From Verrucomicrobiota bacterium (GTDB taxonomy: Bacteria; Verrucomicrobiota; Verrucomicrobiia; Opitutales; Intestinicryptomonadaceae), in NCBI GenBank assembly GCA_023450935.1, contig JAEXGH010000023.1, positions 1 through 64,000 on the forward strand: DNA of 64,000 nucleotides, read 5' to 3'. The notes below the pieces were generated by a model that did no database searches, had not been told where the DNA came from, and saw nothing but the letters and a program-made list of their open reading frames with translations. This document shows positions 1 through 6,935 of the stretch, piece by piece. Both the position numbers and the translations under genes were made by a program. Each line of letters opens with the position of its first letter. The stretch's first letter is position 1.

Positions 1-159
1 TTTATGCTGCGTTTCACTGTTTGTTGTTGCTCGGTCACGTAGGTTAACTACGCTCCCATCGCAACAAAAACGTGAAGCCTTGCCTAAAACTACGTTTTAC
101 GCGTTCTCAAGGGGCGAAGCCCCTTGACCTCTGCCGCTTTGCGGCGGTTTGTGTTATTC

Positions 160-186
160 GGCGCGGATGAACACCGCGCCTTTTTT
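160..186 (+). terminator. Intrinsic terminator of an upstream gene outside the window
   Basis: A GGCGCGG / CCGCGCC stem (160-166 with 174-180) is followed directly by six T residues (181-186). Polarity is rightward, so it would end a transcript entering from the left edge. Confidence 0.7.
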
Positions 187-249
187 GTGAACGCCCGCAT
201 TGAACAAAGTTCAATAGCTTGCGTATTCTAAACTTTACTTCAAGAAATA

Positions 250-350
250 ATCAAAGGCGTATTGCCTGCGGCAATCGCCGCCGCTTTAGAAATAATAAAA
301 AACTTTAACCAGAAGACAAAGCGGAATTGGCTGTGCCAATCCGCGCCACT
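250..350. repeat. Composite palindromic intergenic repeat, copy A
   Basis: Two modules lie next to each other. Module 1 (250-296) carries the imperfect palindrome GGCGTATTGC...GCAATCGCC (256-279). Module 2 (301-350) carries GCGGAATTGGC-tgt-GCCAATCCGC (321-344), flanked by CTTTAAC and CCACTTTAA. Related modules occur at 3961-4110 and 49827-49920, always between genes. Confidence 0.7.
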
Positions 351-561
351 TTAAGTTAAAAAGCGTGAGGCTCGAGGCAGGATTCGTATTTTATGAGGCG
401 TAGCGGGCTAAACGCCCGTGACCACAAAAGTTGCGAAGCAAGCTTTTGGGGAGAATAAAACACGAAGTGTTTTACCCGTAGGGCGAGAACAGCGCGGATT
501 TTGCGCAAGCAAAACCAAGCGAGCGAGTTCAATCCGAAATAAAATCGAATGATGCCCGAGA

Positions 562-650
562 GCGTTTGCTTCGACGAGTTTATAAAACAAAAGGCGAAAC
601 AAGAGTTTCGCCTTATCAATAAAAAATAAACTCGTCGGCGAAGCAAACGC
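562..650. repeat. Nested inverted repeat
   Basis: The outer arms GCGTTTGCTTCGACGAGTTT (562-581) and its near reverse complement (628-650, with a three-base insertion) enclose a perfect inner hairpin AAGGCGAAAC-aaga-GTTTCGCCTT (591-614). The RNA from either strand would fold into a long stem with an internal hairpin. It sits just downstream of the comM stop codon on the minus strand and could end or protect that transcript. Confidence 0.6.
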
Positions 651-665
651 GCCCTCGCGCTTTTT

Positions 666-2195
666 TTAGAAGAGGCGGTCGAGGGAACGATAGTTTATAG
701 CTTCGAGCAGGTGCGGGGTTTGGATTGTATCGGAGAAGTCGAGGTCGGCAATCGTGCGGGAGACTTTTATTATCCTGTCCCACGCGCGCGCCGAAAGCCC
801 GAGTTCCGTCATCGCCGAAACCAGAAGCGAGTTTTGTTCGTTTGTTAGGGCGCAGTGTTTTCGCAGTAGCGCGGGCGTCATGTCGGCGTTGCAGTGGATT
901 TTCAGTCCCTTGAAGCGTTGCGCTTGTATCTTGCGCGCTTCGACAACGCGGGCGCGGATTTCGGCGGAAGACTCCGCAACCGTGTTTCGCTGAATCTCCT
1001 CAATGCCGAGCGCGGCGGCTTCGACGTGAATGTCGATTCTGTCGAGAAGCGGCCCCGACACGCGCGCGCGATACGCCCGCACCTGTTGCGGCGTGCACTT
1101 GCAGGCGCGTTGGGCGGAGCCGTAGTAGCCGCATTTGCAGGGGTTCATCGCCGCTACAAGCATAAATTTGCACGGAAGCGTTATCTTGCCCGCCGCGCGC
1201 GAAATTGTGAGCCTGCCGTCCTCCATCGGCTGCCTGAGGTTGTCGAGCACCGAGCCGAATTCGGGCAGCTCGTCGAGAAATAAAACGCCGTTGTGCGCAA
1301 GCGAGATTTCCCCGGGCTTTGGATTCGGGCCGCCGCCCGTTAAACCGACTTTGCTTACGGTGTGGTGCGGCGCGCGAAACGGACGTTTAAAGCGGCGGTT
1401 GTCGGCGTTTTGTGTAAGCCCCGCGGCGGAATAGACGCCGAGAATTTCCAGAAATTCGTCGTAGGTGGGCAGGGGCATAATAGTGGGAATGCGTTTTGCA
1501 ATCATGCTTTTGCCCGATCCGGGAGGGCCTACCATAAGCAGGTTGTGCCCGCCCGCCACGGCGACTTCAACCGCGCGGCGGACTTGGTGTTGCCCCTTAA
1601 CGTCGGAGAAATCGACGTCGAAAAGGGCGTCGGATTCCCCCGCGAAGACGTCGCGTTGCGGCTTTAGTTTTTCGAGTTGTGCGCGCCCGAGAAAGAAATC
1701 GACGGTTTCGCGCAATGTCTGCGGTGCAATCACGTCAACGCCGTCTACAAGGCTTGCTTCGTGGGCCGATTCGGGCGGCAGAATAACTCCTTTCTTGCCG
1801 CTTTTTTTGGCAAGCAACGCCATGGAAACCCCGCCGCAAATCGCCCGCAAACGCCCCGAAAGACTGAGCTCTCCCGCAATGATGTAGTCGAAAAACGGCT
1901 CCTGCGGAATGTGCCCGAGCGACGCCAGCACCGCAAGCGAAATAGGCAGGTCGTAAATTGGTCCCTCTTTTTTTATGTCTCCCGGGGCGAGATTTACGGT
2001 GGTTTTTGTTGTGGGCATTGAAAAGCCGCTGTTTGCCATTGCCGAAGAAACGCGGTTAACCGACTCCTTTACTGCGGCATCGGGCAAACCCACTATGAAA
2101 ATTTTGGGTTCGCCGCTTTCGCCCGAATTTACCTCTATGTCAACGGGCAAAGCCTCCACGCCGCAAAGCGAACCCGAATGTAATTTGGAAAACAT
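666..2195 (-). CDS. comM: YifB/ComM family Mg-chelatase-like AAA+ ATPase
   Basis: A 509-residue member of the YifB/ComM family, AAA+ helicases that help branch migration when transformed DNA is integrated. The N-terminal third (about 1-170) is the ChlI-type domain, the centre is the AAA+ core with Walker A GPPGSGKS at about 223-230, and the C-terminal part carries the Mg-chelatase C domain. Length fits the family (about 500). An in-frame ATG three codons upstream (2204) is possible, but the family usually begins with a short lead like MFSKLHS, so 2195 is preferred. No clear Shine-Dalgarno site is visible. It is transcribed away from the pncC-like gene at 2275. Family assignment is firm; a role in competence is known for proteobacterial homologues only. 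Confidence 0.93.
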   Translation of the reverse strand: MFSKLHSGSLCGVEALPVDIEVNSGESGEPKIFIVGLPDAAVKESVNRVSSAMANSGFSMPTTKTTVNLAPGDIKKEGPIYDLPISLAVLASLGHIPQEPFFDYIIAGELSLSGRLRAICGGVSMALLAKKSGKKGVILPPESAHEASLVDGVDVIAPQTLRETVDFFLGRAQLEKLKPQRDVFAGESDALFDVDFSDVKGQHQVRRAVEVAVAGGHNLLMVGPPGSGKSMIAKRIPTIMPLPTYDEFLEILGVYSAAGLTQNADNRRFKRPFRAPHHTVSKVGLTGGGPNPKPGEISLAHNGVLFLDELPEFGSVLDNLRQPMEDGRLTISRAAGKITLPCKFMLVAAMNPCKCGYYGSAQRACKCTPQQVRAYRARVSGPLLDRIDIHVEAAALGIEEIQRNTVAESSAEIRARVVEARKIQAQRFKGLKIHCNADMTPALLRKHCALTNEQNSLLVSAMTELGLSARAWDRIIKVSRTIADLDFSDTIQTPHLLEAINYRSLDRLF

Positions 2196-2274
2196 AAAAA
2201 TCATTAAAAAAAATTTCGTTGGGCGGGCAAGCTATATTTGTTGCTTGCGCGCACAAATGTGTTAAAAAGGGGAA

Positions 2275-2775
2275 ATGGAAAATATTGAAGGGCGAATATC
2301 GGCGGCGGCTAAGGAAATAGTGCGCGCAGCGGCGGGGAATTTTTCCGTGTGCGGGGCGGAGTCGTGCACGGGCGGGGGGATAGCCTCGGCGGTTGTCTCG
2401 ATTGGCGGCGCGAGCGCGGTCTTTAAGGGCGCGGCAGTCTGCTATTGCGACGAAGCAAAAATGCGCATTCTGGGCGTGAAGGAATCGACCCTGCGCGAGC
2501 ATTTCGCCGAAAGCACAGAATGTGCCGCCGAAATGGCGGAGGGCGCGCGCAAAATCTACAACGCCGACATTGCTTTTGCCTCCACGGGCTTTTTGGACGC
2601 CAACACGGGCACAAAGCCCGCCGAGCTTGCGGGCACTGTGTTTCTGGCATTCGCCACGAAAGACGGAACTTCGGTTCAAACGCTGAAGCTCGACTCCGCC
2701 GCCGAACGCAACTTAAACAGAAAGCTATGCGTGCTTGCCGCTCTTAAAAAGATTTTGACTTTTGGGTGTATATGA
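2275..2775 (+). CDS. CinA C-terminal domain family protein (NMN amidase-like)
   Basis: A 166-residue stand-alone CinA C-terminal domain (PncC type), which in characterised homologues deamidates nicotinamide mononucleotide for NAD recycling. The family signature AESCTGGG is at about 27-34. The loop that usually reads TGIAGPGG is changed here to STGFLDANTG (about 102-111), although the following KP..L.GTVFLAF stretch is kept. This may mean altered substrate use. A GGGG-A-rich site lies just before the ATG. It is divergent from comM with about 80 bases between starts, and runs toward the phosphoesterase gene. Confidence 0.8.
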   Translation: MENIEGRISAAAKEIVRAAAGNFSVCGAESCTGGGIASAVVSIGGASAVFKGAAVCYCDEAKMRILGVKESTLREHFAESTECAAEMAEGARKIYNADIAFASTGFLDANTGTKPAELAGTVFLAFATKDGTSVQTLKLDSAAERNLNRKLCVLAALKKILTFGCI

Positions 2776-2822
2776 TTTGTTCTATTTTCAGGTGGCGAGT
2801 TAATCGGGAGAAAGGTGAACTT

Positions 2823-3935
2823 ATGGATAGGAGATTTTTTGCAAAAACGGCATTGGGATTTGTTGCGGGAACAGTAGGGCTTTCGGCTGCTCCCTCGGGT
2901 TCGGGTGTAAAAAAAATGCAGACAAACTTCAAAAAAGACAATTCGCGTTTTGCGACAAATTCTGACGAGGACGAAGTTAAGGTTATTCAGTCCAAAAGAT
3001 TTTATAAACAACCGAGCAAAAAAGCACAGGGTAAGTGCACATCGATTCTGTTTTTTGCCGACGTGCATCTTGTTGTTGGCAATCTTCTTAAAATAAAAGA
3101 TTTCGCGCAAAAACATAAAAAATACATAGACGATGTTGTCCACTTGGGGGACGCAGTCGGCAATGCATACAAAGGAAATTTCGCACTCTGGGATAATTAT
3201 CCTAATGCTCTTAATATCATAGGCAATCACGATGTATACGATGGAAACTATAAAAAAATCCTTTCGGATAAATCAAAATATTCTATATACTTCGAAAAAT
3301 ATATAAAATTGTGGAATGTCGTTCAACCCGAGGACGCACAAGCAAACGGAATTTGCTATTTTTACAAAGACTACAACGATGATGTCCGCCTGATTGCCAT
3401 TGACTGTATGAATCCGAACAACGCCCAGTTCGATTGGTTTGTCAAGGCGTTGTCGGGCGCAAGAAAAGCGGGTTTGAAAGTGGTTATAGCAACCCATATC
3501 CCCCCGACAGGCGACGCCGGTTTGGATTGCAACTTCAATTCAATCGACTATGCGTTTGAGCATGCTTCAACGGAAACGTCAGGCAAAAATTTCACGCGGT
3601 TTGTAGACGCGGTTGACGAATTTATATCGCAAGGCGGCGGTTTTGTGGCGTGGATTTGCGGGCATTTCCATCACGACAGATTTATGCACACTACGGGCAC
3701 AAAGCACAAGCAGCTAATAGTAGTTATGGAGTGCGCAACCGACTTTGATTATTGGACTGACGCCGACCACGTCCGCGATACGCCCACGGGCACATGTTGG
3801 GAGATTATTTCGATAGAAAGCGTTTCAAACGTTCTAAAAATTGCACGCTTCGGCAATAATTTCGACCACTACTTACGCCACAAAGGAACACTGTGTTACG
3901 ACTTCAAAAATCACAAACTCATTTCCCAATATTGA
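2823..3935 (+). CDS. Tat-exported calcineurin-like metallophosphoesterase
   Basis: A 370-residue protein with a twin-arginine-type leader (MDRRFFAKTALGFVAG) and a calcineurin-like phosphoesterase fold. Metal ligands can be read in family order: ADVH, LGDAVGNA, GNHD, ATHIPPT and CGHFHHD. The substrate is unknown; nucleotide, phosphodiester or phosphoprotein substrates are all possible. The ATG at 2823 is chosen because GGGAGAAAGG lies just upstream and the Tat motif follows immediately, although the frame is open to 2766. Base composition is clearly more AT-rich than in the flanking genes, which may indicate recent acquisition. It stands alone, followed by repeat-containing non-coding DNA. Confidence 0.85.
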   Translation: MDRRFFAKTALGFVAGTVGLSAAPSGSGVKKMQTNFKKDNSRFATNSDEDEVKVIQSKRFYKQPSKKAQGKCTSILFFADVHLVVGNLLKIKDFAQKHKKYIDDVVHLGDAVGNAYKGNFALWDNYPNALNIIGNHDVYDGNYKKILSDKSKYSIYFEKYIKLWNVVQPEDAQANGICYFYKDYNDDVRLIAIDCMNPNNAQFDWFVKALSGARKAGLKVVIATHIPPTGDAGLDCNFNSIDYAFEHASTETSGKNFTRFVDAVDEFISQGGGFVAWICGHFHHDRFMHTTGTKHKQLIVVMECATDFDYWTDADHVRDTPTGTCWEIISIESVSNVLKIARFGNNFDHYLRHKGTLCYDFKNHKLISQY

Positions 3936-3960
3936 TTTTTTTAAATTCCTAAAGCGGGTT

Positions 3961-4110
3961 TTTTATAATTCCTAAAGTGGCGGCGATTGCGAAGCAATAC
4001 GCCTTTGTTTGGTTGTTAAAGACGAGATGTATTCGCCTGCGCCCAAAGAAATAGCCCCACTTTAACCCATAAAAAAAGCGGGATTGGCAAAGCCAATCCG
4101 CGCCGCTTGG
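3961..4110. repeat. Composite palindromic intergenic repeat, copy B
   Basis: Module 1 appears reversed relative to copy A: the complement of 3963-4010 matches 250-296 closely, with palindrome GGCGATTGC-gaa-GCAATACGCC at 3982-4003. Module 2 (4059-4110) is in the same orientation as copy A, with GCGGGATTGGC-aaa-GCCAATCCGC at 4078-4101. A further small palindrome, GTTGAATATAATTCAAC, is at 4142-4158. The spacer 3936-4198 holds no gene. Confidence 0.7.
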
Positions 4111-4182
4111 AAAGATTTAAGATTCTTTTTTACAGAGGAGCGTTGAATATAATTCAACCTCCGACGGTGCCCAAATAATGGA

Positions 4183-4200
4183 AACCCGCCCTTGCGGGTT
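4183..4200 (-). terminator. Probable terminator overlapping the rplS stop codon
   Basis: On the minus strand AACCCGC-aagg-GCGGGTT forms a 7-bp stem that overlaps the last bases of rplS. The following tract is only moderately T-rich, so efficiency is uncertain. Confidence 0.55.
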
Positions 4201-4561
4201 AGTAGTTGACCAAACGTTTTTCTTTGACCTTGGAAGCCTGCTTGCCGATGCGGTCGCGCAAGTAGTAGAGGCGGGCGCGCATGGGGACGGAGTCTCTGTC
4301 GACTTCAATCTTGGCGATGTTGGGGGAGTTTACGGGGAAAACGCGTTCCACGCCTTCGCCGTAGGAGAGACGGCGGACGGTAAATGTTTCGTGAATGCCG
4401 CTGCCCTTTCTCGCGATTACGATGCCCGCAAAAACCTGAATACGTTCCTTGTCGCCTTCGCGAACTTTTGCATGCACTTTAACACCGTCGCCCACTTTGA
4501 ATTTGGCGACGTCAGACTTGATTTGGTCTTTCGTGATTTCTTTCAACAATTCTTGGTTCAT
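4199..4561 (-). CDS. rplS: 50S ribosomal protein L19
   Basis: A 120-residue L19, the large-subunit protein at the interface with 16S rRNA. The core GDGVKVHAKVREGDKERIQVF and the GIHETFTVRR..YGEGVERVFP region are typical, and the C-terminus has the usual RLYYLRDRIGK segment. The start MNQELLKEI at 4561 is preceded by AAGGAG and overlaps the trmD stop by four bases (ATGA), so the two are translationally coupled. It is the last gene of a minus-strand rpsP-trmD-rplS operon. RimM, normally between rpsP and trmD, is absent from this operon. Confidence 0.98.
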   Translation of the reverse strand: MNQELLKEITKDQIKSDVAKFKVGDGVKVHAKVREGDKERIQVFAGIVIARKGSGIHETFTVRRLSYGEGVERVFPVNSPNIAKIEVDRDSVPMRARLYYLRDRIGKQASKVKEKRLVNY

Positions 4562-5253
4562 TGTTCTTCTCCTTTGTTTAAAATGTCTTGTCTGCGTTGC
4601 TTTGTTTTCTCCACCTGTTGCTGCCGCCGCCATTGCTGTATTTTAGCGTGATTGCCTGACATCAGAATCTGCGGAACTTCCATTCCCCTGAAAACGGCGG
4701 GTCTTGTCCATTGTGGAAAAGAAAGGAGATTGTCATTAAAAGAGTCAAACGTCAAGGAATTTTCTTCGCCTAAAACGCCTTTTACGTATCTTGCCACAGC
4801 GTCTGCCAAGACAGCCGCGGGAAGCGTGCCGTTGGTTAGGACGTAGTCTCCTATGGAAATCTCCCTGTCAATAATGCAGTCGCGGACGCGTTGGTCGATG
4901 CCTTCGTAGTGCCCGCTCAGGATTATCAGATGCTTTTTTTGCGACAGTTCCGCGGCTATTTTGGGCGAAAGTTTTTCGCCGTCGGGGCACATGTAAATGC
5001 GGGTGCATTCGGGGGTTTGAAGCGCCTCTATTGCAGCGAAAATTGGTTCGGGCATAAGCAGCATTCCGGGGCCGCCGCCGAAGGGGCGGTCGTCAACGTT
5101 TTTGTGTTTGCTTGTTGCCCAGTCGCGAATGTCGTGGACTTTTAAATCGAGAATTCCAGCTTCCTGCGCGCGCGCAAGCATACTTTCGCCCAAAAATCCG
5201 GAGAGCATATTTGGGAAAAGGGTGAGGAAGTCGATTTTTAGTTTTGCGTCCAT
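4558..5253 (-). CDS. trmD: tRNA (guanine-N1-)-methyltransferase TrmD
   Basis: TrmD methylates G37 of tRNAs reading CNN codons using S-adenosylmethionine, preventing +1 frameshifting. The 231-residue protein shows the SPOUT trefoil-knot signature: DFLTLFP at the N-terminus, DDRPFGGGPGMLL at about 55-67, LSGHYEGIDQRV and the IGDYVLTNG segment. The C-terminal DNA/RNA-binding helices end in a basic tail. MYMDAK offers two starts; 5253 is preferred because the family normally begins one or two residues before the first beta strand. It overlaps rplS by four bases and follows rpsP after a 64-base gap containing a stem-loop. Confidence 0.97.
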   Translation of the reverse strand: MDAKLKIDFLTLFPNMLSGFLGESMLARAQEAGILDLKVHDIRDWATSKHKNVDDRPFGGGPGMLLMPEPIFAAIEALQTPECTRIYMCPDGEKLSPKIAAELSQKKHLIILSGHYEGIDQRVRDCIIDREISIGDYVLTNGTLPAAVLADAVARYVKGVLGEENSLTFDSFNDNLLSFPQWTRPAVFRGMEVPQILMSGNHAKIQQWRRQQQVEKTKQRRQDILNKGEEQ

Positions 5254-5259
5254 ATACAA

Positions 5260-5297
5260 AAACCCGTTGAGAGCCTGAAACGACCGTCAGCGGGTTT
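5260..5297 (-). other. Stem-loop between rpsP and trmD
   Basis: AAACCCG (5260-5266) and CGGGTTT (5291-5297) can pair across a 24-base loop just upstream of trmD. It may lower trmD translation relative to the ribosomal proteins, as intercistronic structures do in other rpsP operons. This role is inference. Confidence 0.4.
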
Positions 5298-5317
5298 GGA
5301 AGGGGACAATTCTCCGA

Positions 5318-5575
5318 TTACGCCTGAGCCTGAGCTTTTGCTTTCTTGATGAGAGCCTTTACTGTGTCGGAGGGTTGTGCGCCTACGCTTACCCAATAGT
5401 CGGCGCGTTCAACGTTGATGTTGCAGGCAATGTCCTTACCTCTCGGGCTGGGATTATACATACCGAGCGTTTCAACGAACTTACCGTCGCGGCGTGCCGA
5501 ACTTTCGGCTACTACAACTCTGTAGACGGGGTTGTGCGTTGAGCCGTGTCTTTGTAATCTGATTTTAAGTGCCAT
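5318..5575 (-). CDS. rpsP: 30S ribosomal protein S16
   Basis: An 85-residue S16, needed for assembly of the small-subunit 5' domain. MALKIRLQRHGSTHNPVYRVVVAES at the start and the GKFVETLGMYNP segment are diagnostic. The ATG at 5575 has AGGAA a few bases upstream. It heads the rpsP-trmD-rplS operon. A good TTGACA -35 hexamer lies at 5630-5635 on the minus strand, 55 bases upstream. Confidence 0.97.
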   Translation of the reverse strand: MALKIRLQRHGSTHNPVYRVVVAESSARRDGKFVETLGMYNPSPRGKDIACNINVERADYWVSVGAQPSDTVKALIKKAKAQAQA

Positions 5576-5606
5576 ATTTCCTATTCTTTAAAAAAGTTAA
5601 ACCGTT

Positions 5607-5635
5607 TATGAAATATCACATTTTTTTTTTGTCAA
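5607..5635 (-). promoter_or_regulatory. Candidate sigma-70 promoter of rpsP
   Basis: A perfect TTGACA (-35) occupies 5635 to 5630 on the minus strand, followed by an A-tract. The -10 element is weak, with TTCATA after 17 bases or CATAAA after 19. Placement before the ribosomal operon supports it. Confidence 0.5.
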
Positions 5636-5658
5636 CCACTTTTTGTCGCTAAAATTTC

Positions 5659-5699
5659 GCCCGACTCCTGACTTGTGCGCGCGGCGACGGAGTCGGGCG
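5659..5699 (-). terminator. Strong hairpin downstream of the aldolase gene
   Basis: An 11-bp perfect stem, CGCCCGACTCC (5659-5669) with GGAGTCGGGCG (5689-5699), encloses a 19-base loop. It is 30 bases past the aldolase stop. The trailing sequence GAAATTTTAGC is only weakly T-rich, so it may be a processing or stability element as well as a terminator. Confidence 0.55.
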
Positions 5700-5730
5700 G
5701 AAGATTCATGCCGCGTCGCGCAAGCGGAGG

Positions 5731-6714
5731 TTAGCGCATCATTTCGTCGTAGAAGGCAACTATCTTCCCTTTGTCGGGGCCTTCGTTGTGCTCCATCGCG
5801 CTTTTTGGGTGGCGGTTCATGAAACCCGTAATCATATACGGGTAGTCGAAGCCCCAGCCGAGCTTTGCGCGCATAGGTTCGATGTATTTTTCGATGCACT
5901 CGAGAATCGGGCGCGCCCTGTATTTGGGGTTGTGCAGGAAACCTACAAGGAGCTCGAGAGGGCAGTTGCCCGCGCCTCTGCCCAAGCCAGCGAACGTGCC
6001 GTCGATGAGGTTTGCTCCCGCGACGATTGCCTCTATCGTGTTTGCGAAAGCCAGCTGCAGGTTATTGTGCGCGTGAATGCCAATGCGTTTGTTGCCCGCA
6101 ATCGACATATACTTGTGCATCATCTGCCTGATTTGCTCGCCGTAGAGCGAGCCGAAGCTGTCCACGAGGTAGATTGTGCCCACGTCTGTTTTCGAGAGCA
6201 TTTCAAGCCCTTCGTCAAGCTGTTCTTCGTTGACGGTGGAGACCGCCATTACGTTGACAGTTGTTTCGTAGCCCTTGTCTGCTGCGTCCTTAATCATATC
6301 CATAGCCAGCGGAATCTGGTGGATATAGGTTGCAACGCGTATCATATCGACGGGGCTTTGCGACTTGTCTACGATATCGGTTTTGTAGTCGCATTTTTCG
6401 GCGTCCGCCATGACGGAGATTTTCACGTCGCGTTTGTTGTCGCCGACGATGCGCTTGATGTCGTCTTCTTCGCAGAAACGCCACGCACCGAACTTTTCGG
6501 GGGAATAGATTTTTTTGCTGTTTTTGTAGCCTATTTCCATGTAGTCGATGCCCGAGTCTGCGCAGGCGTCGTATACGGCGCGGACAGTGGCGTCGTCAAA
6601 ACGGCTGGAATTCATCAACCCGCCGTCGCGGATAGTGCAGTCCAAGACCTTTAGTTCTTTTCTGAAGCCCACCCATCTTTCAGCGGCGGACGTTTCCTCT
6701 TTTTTTGTATCCAT
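5731..6714 (-). CDS. DRE-TIM (HMGL-like) aldolase, substrate unknown
   Basis: A 327-residue member of the DRE-TIM metallolyase superfamily (HMG-CoA lyase, 4-hydroxy-2-oxovalerate aldolase and related enzymes). The family motif is seen as LDCTIRDGG at about 23-31, with later metal/substrate elements YLVDSFGSLYGEQI and GIHAHNNLQLAF, and NLIDGTFAGLGRGAGNCPLE. There is no C-terminal LeuA allosteric domain and no partner dehydrogenase nearby, so I cannot name the substrate. The ATG at 6714 has AAGGAAAA at a good distance, and the extra in-frame codons upstream lie inside the attenuator. A Tyr-rich leader peptide and terminator/antiterminator pair precede it (6738-6853), implying control by charged tRNA-Tyr and hence some link to aromatic amino-acid metabolism. 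Confidence 0.85.
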   Translation of the reverse strand: MDTKKEETSAAERWVGFRKELKVLDCTIRDGGLMNSSRFDDATVRAVYDACADSGIDYMEIGYKNSKKIYSPEKFGAWRFCEEDDIKRIVGDNKRDVKISVMADAEKCDYKTDIVDKSQSPVDMIRVATYIHQIPLAMDMIKDAADKGYETTVNVMAVSTVNEEQLDEGLEMLSKTDVGTIYLVDSFGSLYGEQIRQMMHKYMSIAGNKRIGIHAHNNLQLAFANTIEAIVAGANLIDGTFAGLGRGAGNCPLELLVGFLHNPKYRARPILECIEKYIEPMRAKLGWGFDYPYMITGFMNRHPKSAMEHNEGPDKGKIVAFYDEMMR

Positions 6715-6737
6715 TGTTTTCCTTGTTTGAAAAATAA

Positions 6738-6771
6738 AAAACCCGAACGCTTTTTTGTGCATTCGGGTTTT
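6738..6771 (-). terminator. Attenuator terminator in front of the aldolase gene
   Basis: On the minus strand AAACCCGAATGC pairs with GCGTTCGGGTTT (12 bp with one U-G pair) around an 8-base A-rich loop, followed by a T-run (GGGTTTTTTATTTTT). It ends only about 15 bases before the aldolase ribosome binding site, so transcription of the gene must pass through it. The 5' arm CCGAATGC is complementary to GCATTCGG at 6800-6807, giving an alternative antiterminator. Confidence 0.85.
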
Positions 6772-6793
6772 ATAATGCCAACACATTTACATG

Positions 6794-6813
6794 CGCTTAC
6801 CGAATGCCAAGCG
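6794..6813 (-). promoter_or_regulatory. Protector hairpin holding the antiterminator segment
   Basis: CGCTT (minus strand 6813-6809) can pair with AAGCG (6798-6794), placing the antiterminator segment GGCATTCGG in the loop. This is where the 1:2 (protector) stem of a classical attenuator would be. A ribosome stalled on the Tyr codons would cover or melt the left arm. Confidence 0.65.
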
Positions 6814-6853
6814 GGACACCGTAGTAATAATAGCCTGTAAAATACTGAGTCAT
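6797..6853 (-). CDS. Tyr-rich leader peptide of an attenuator
   Basis: An 18-codon frame starting with ATG at 6853 reads MTQYFTGYYYYGVPLGIR and stops with TAA at 6797. Five of the 18 residues are Tyr, four of them consecutive (codons at 6821-6832), and one is Phe. The last three sense codons (GGC ATT CGG) are themselves the antiterminator strand that can pair with the 5' arm of the terminator at 6738-6771. A ribosome finishing the peptide would cover that segment and let the terminator form; one stalled for lack of Tyr-tRNA would leave it free. A TAATAT -10-like hexamer lies at 6867-6872; no obvious -35 and only a weak ribosome site are seen. Confidence 0.82.
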   Translation of the reverse strand: MTQYFTGYYYYGVPLGIR

Positions 6854-6935
6854 TATGGCAAATGAGATATTATTTTTTGCGTATTGCAAGCGTTTTTTTT
6901 GGATTTTTTTAACCCGAAGGCGTTTGCGGCGTTTT

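Larger units (their letters stand above)
1..665. other. Hairpin-rich non-coding island
   Basis: I see no convincing gene here. The stretch is packed with short perfect stem-loops, many closed by GAA or GCAA loops: AAGGGGC-gaa-GCCCCTT at 109-125, a terminator at 160-186, the repeat modules at 250-350, ACAC-gaa-GTGT around 460-473, TTTTGC-gcaa-GCAAAA around 496-511 and a nested inverted repeat at 562-650. Open frames on the minus strand at 356-646 have no family resemblance, overlap each other and are low-complexity consequences of the palindromes. The left part probably holds the 3' end region of a plus-strand gene lying outside the window. Confidence 0.7.

Noticed and set aside
356..646. Minus-strand open frames of 96 and 64 codons
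   Set aside because: They lie in palindrome-rich DNA, overlap each other and show no family-like sequence.
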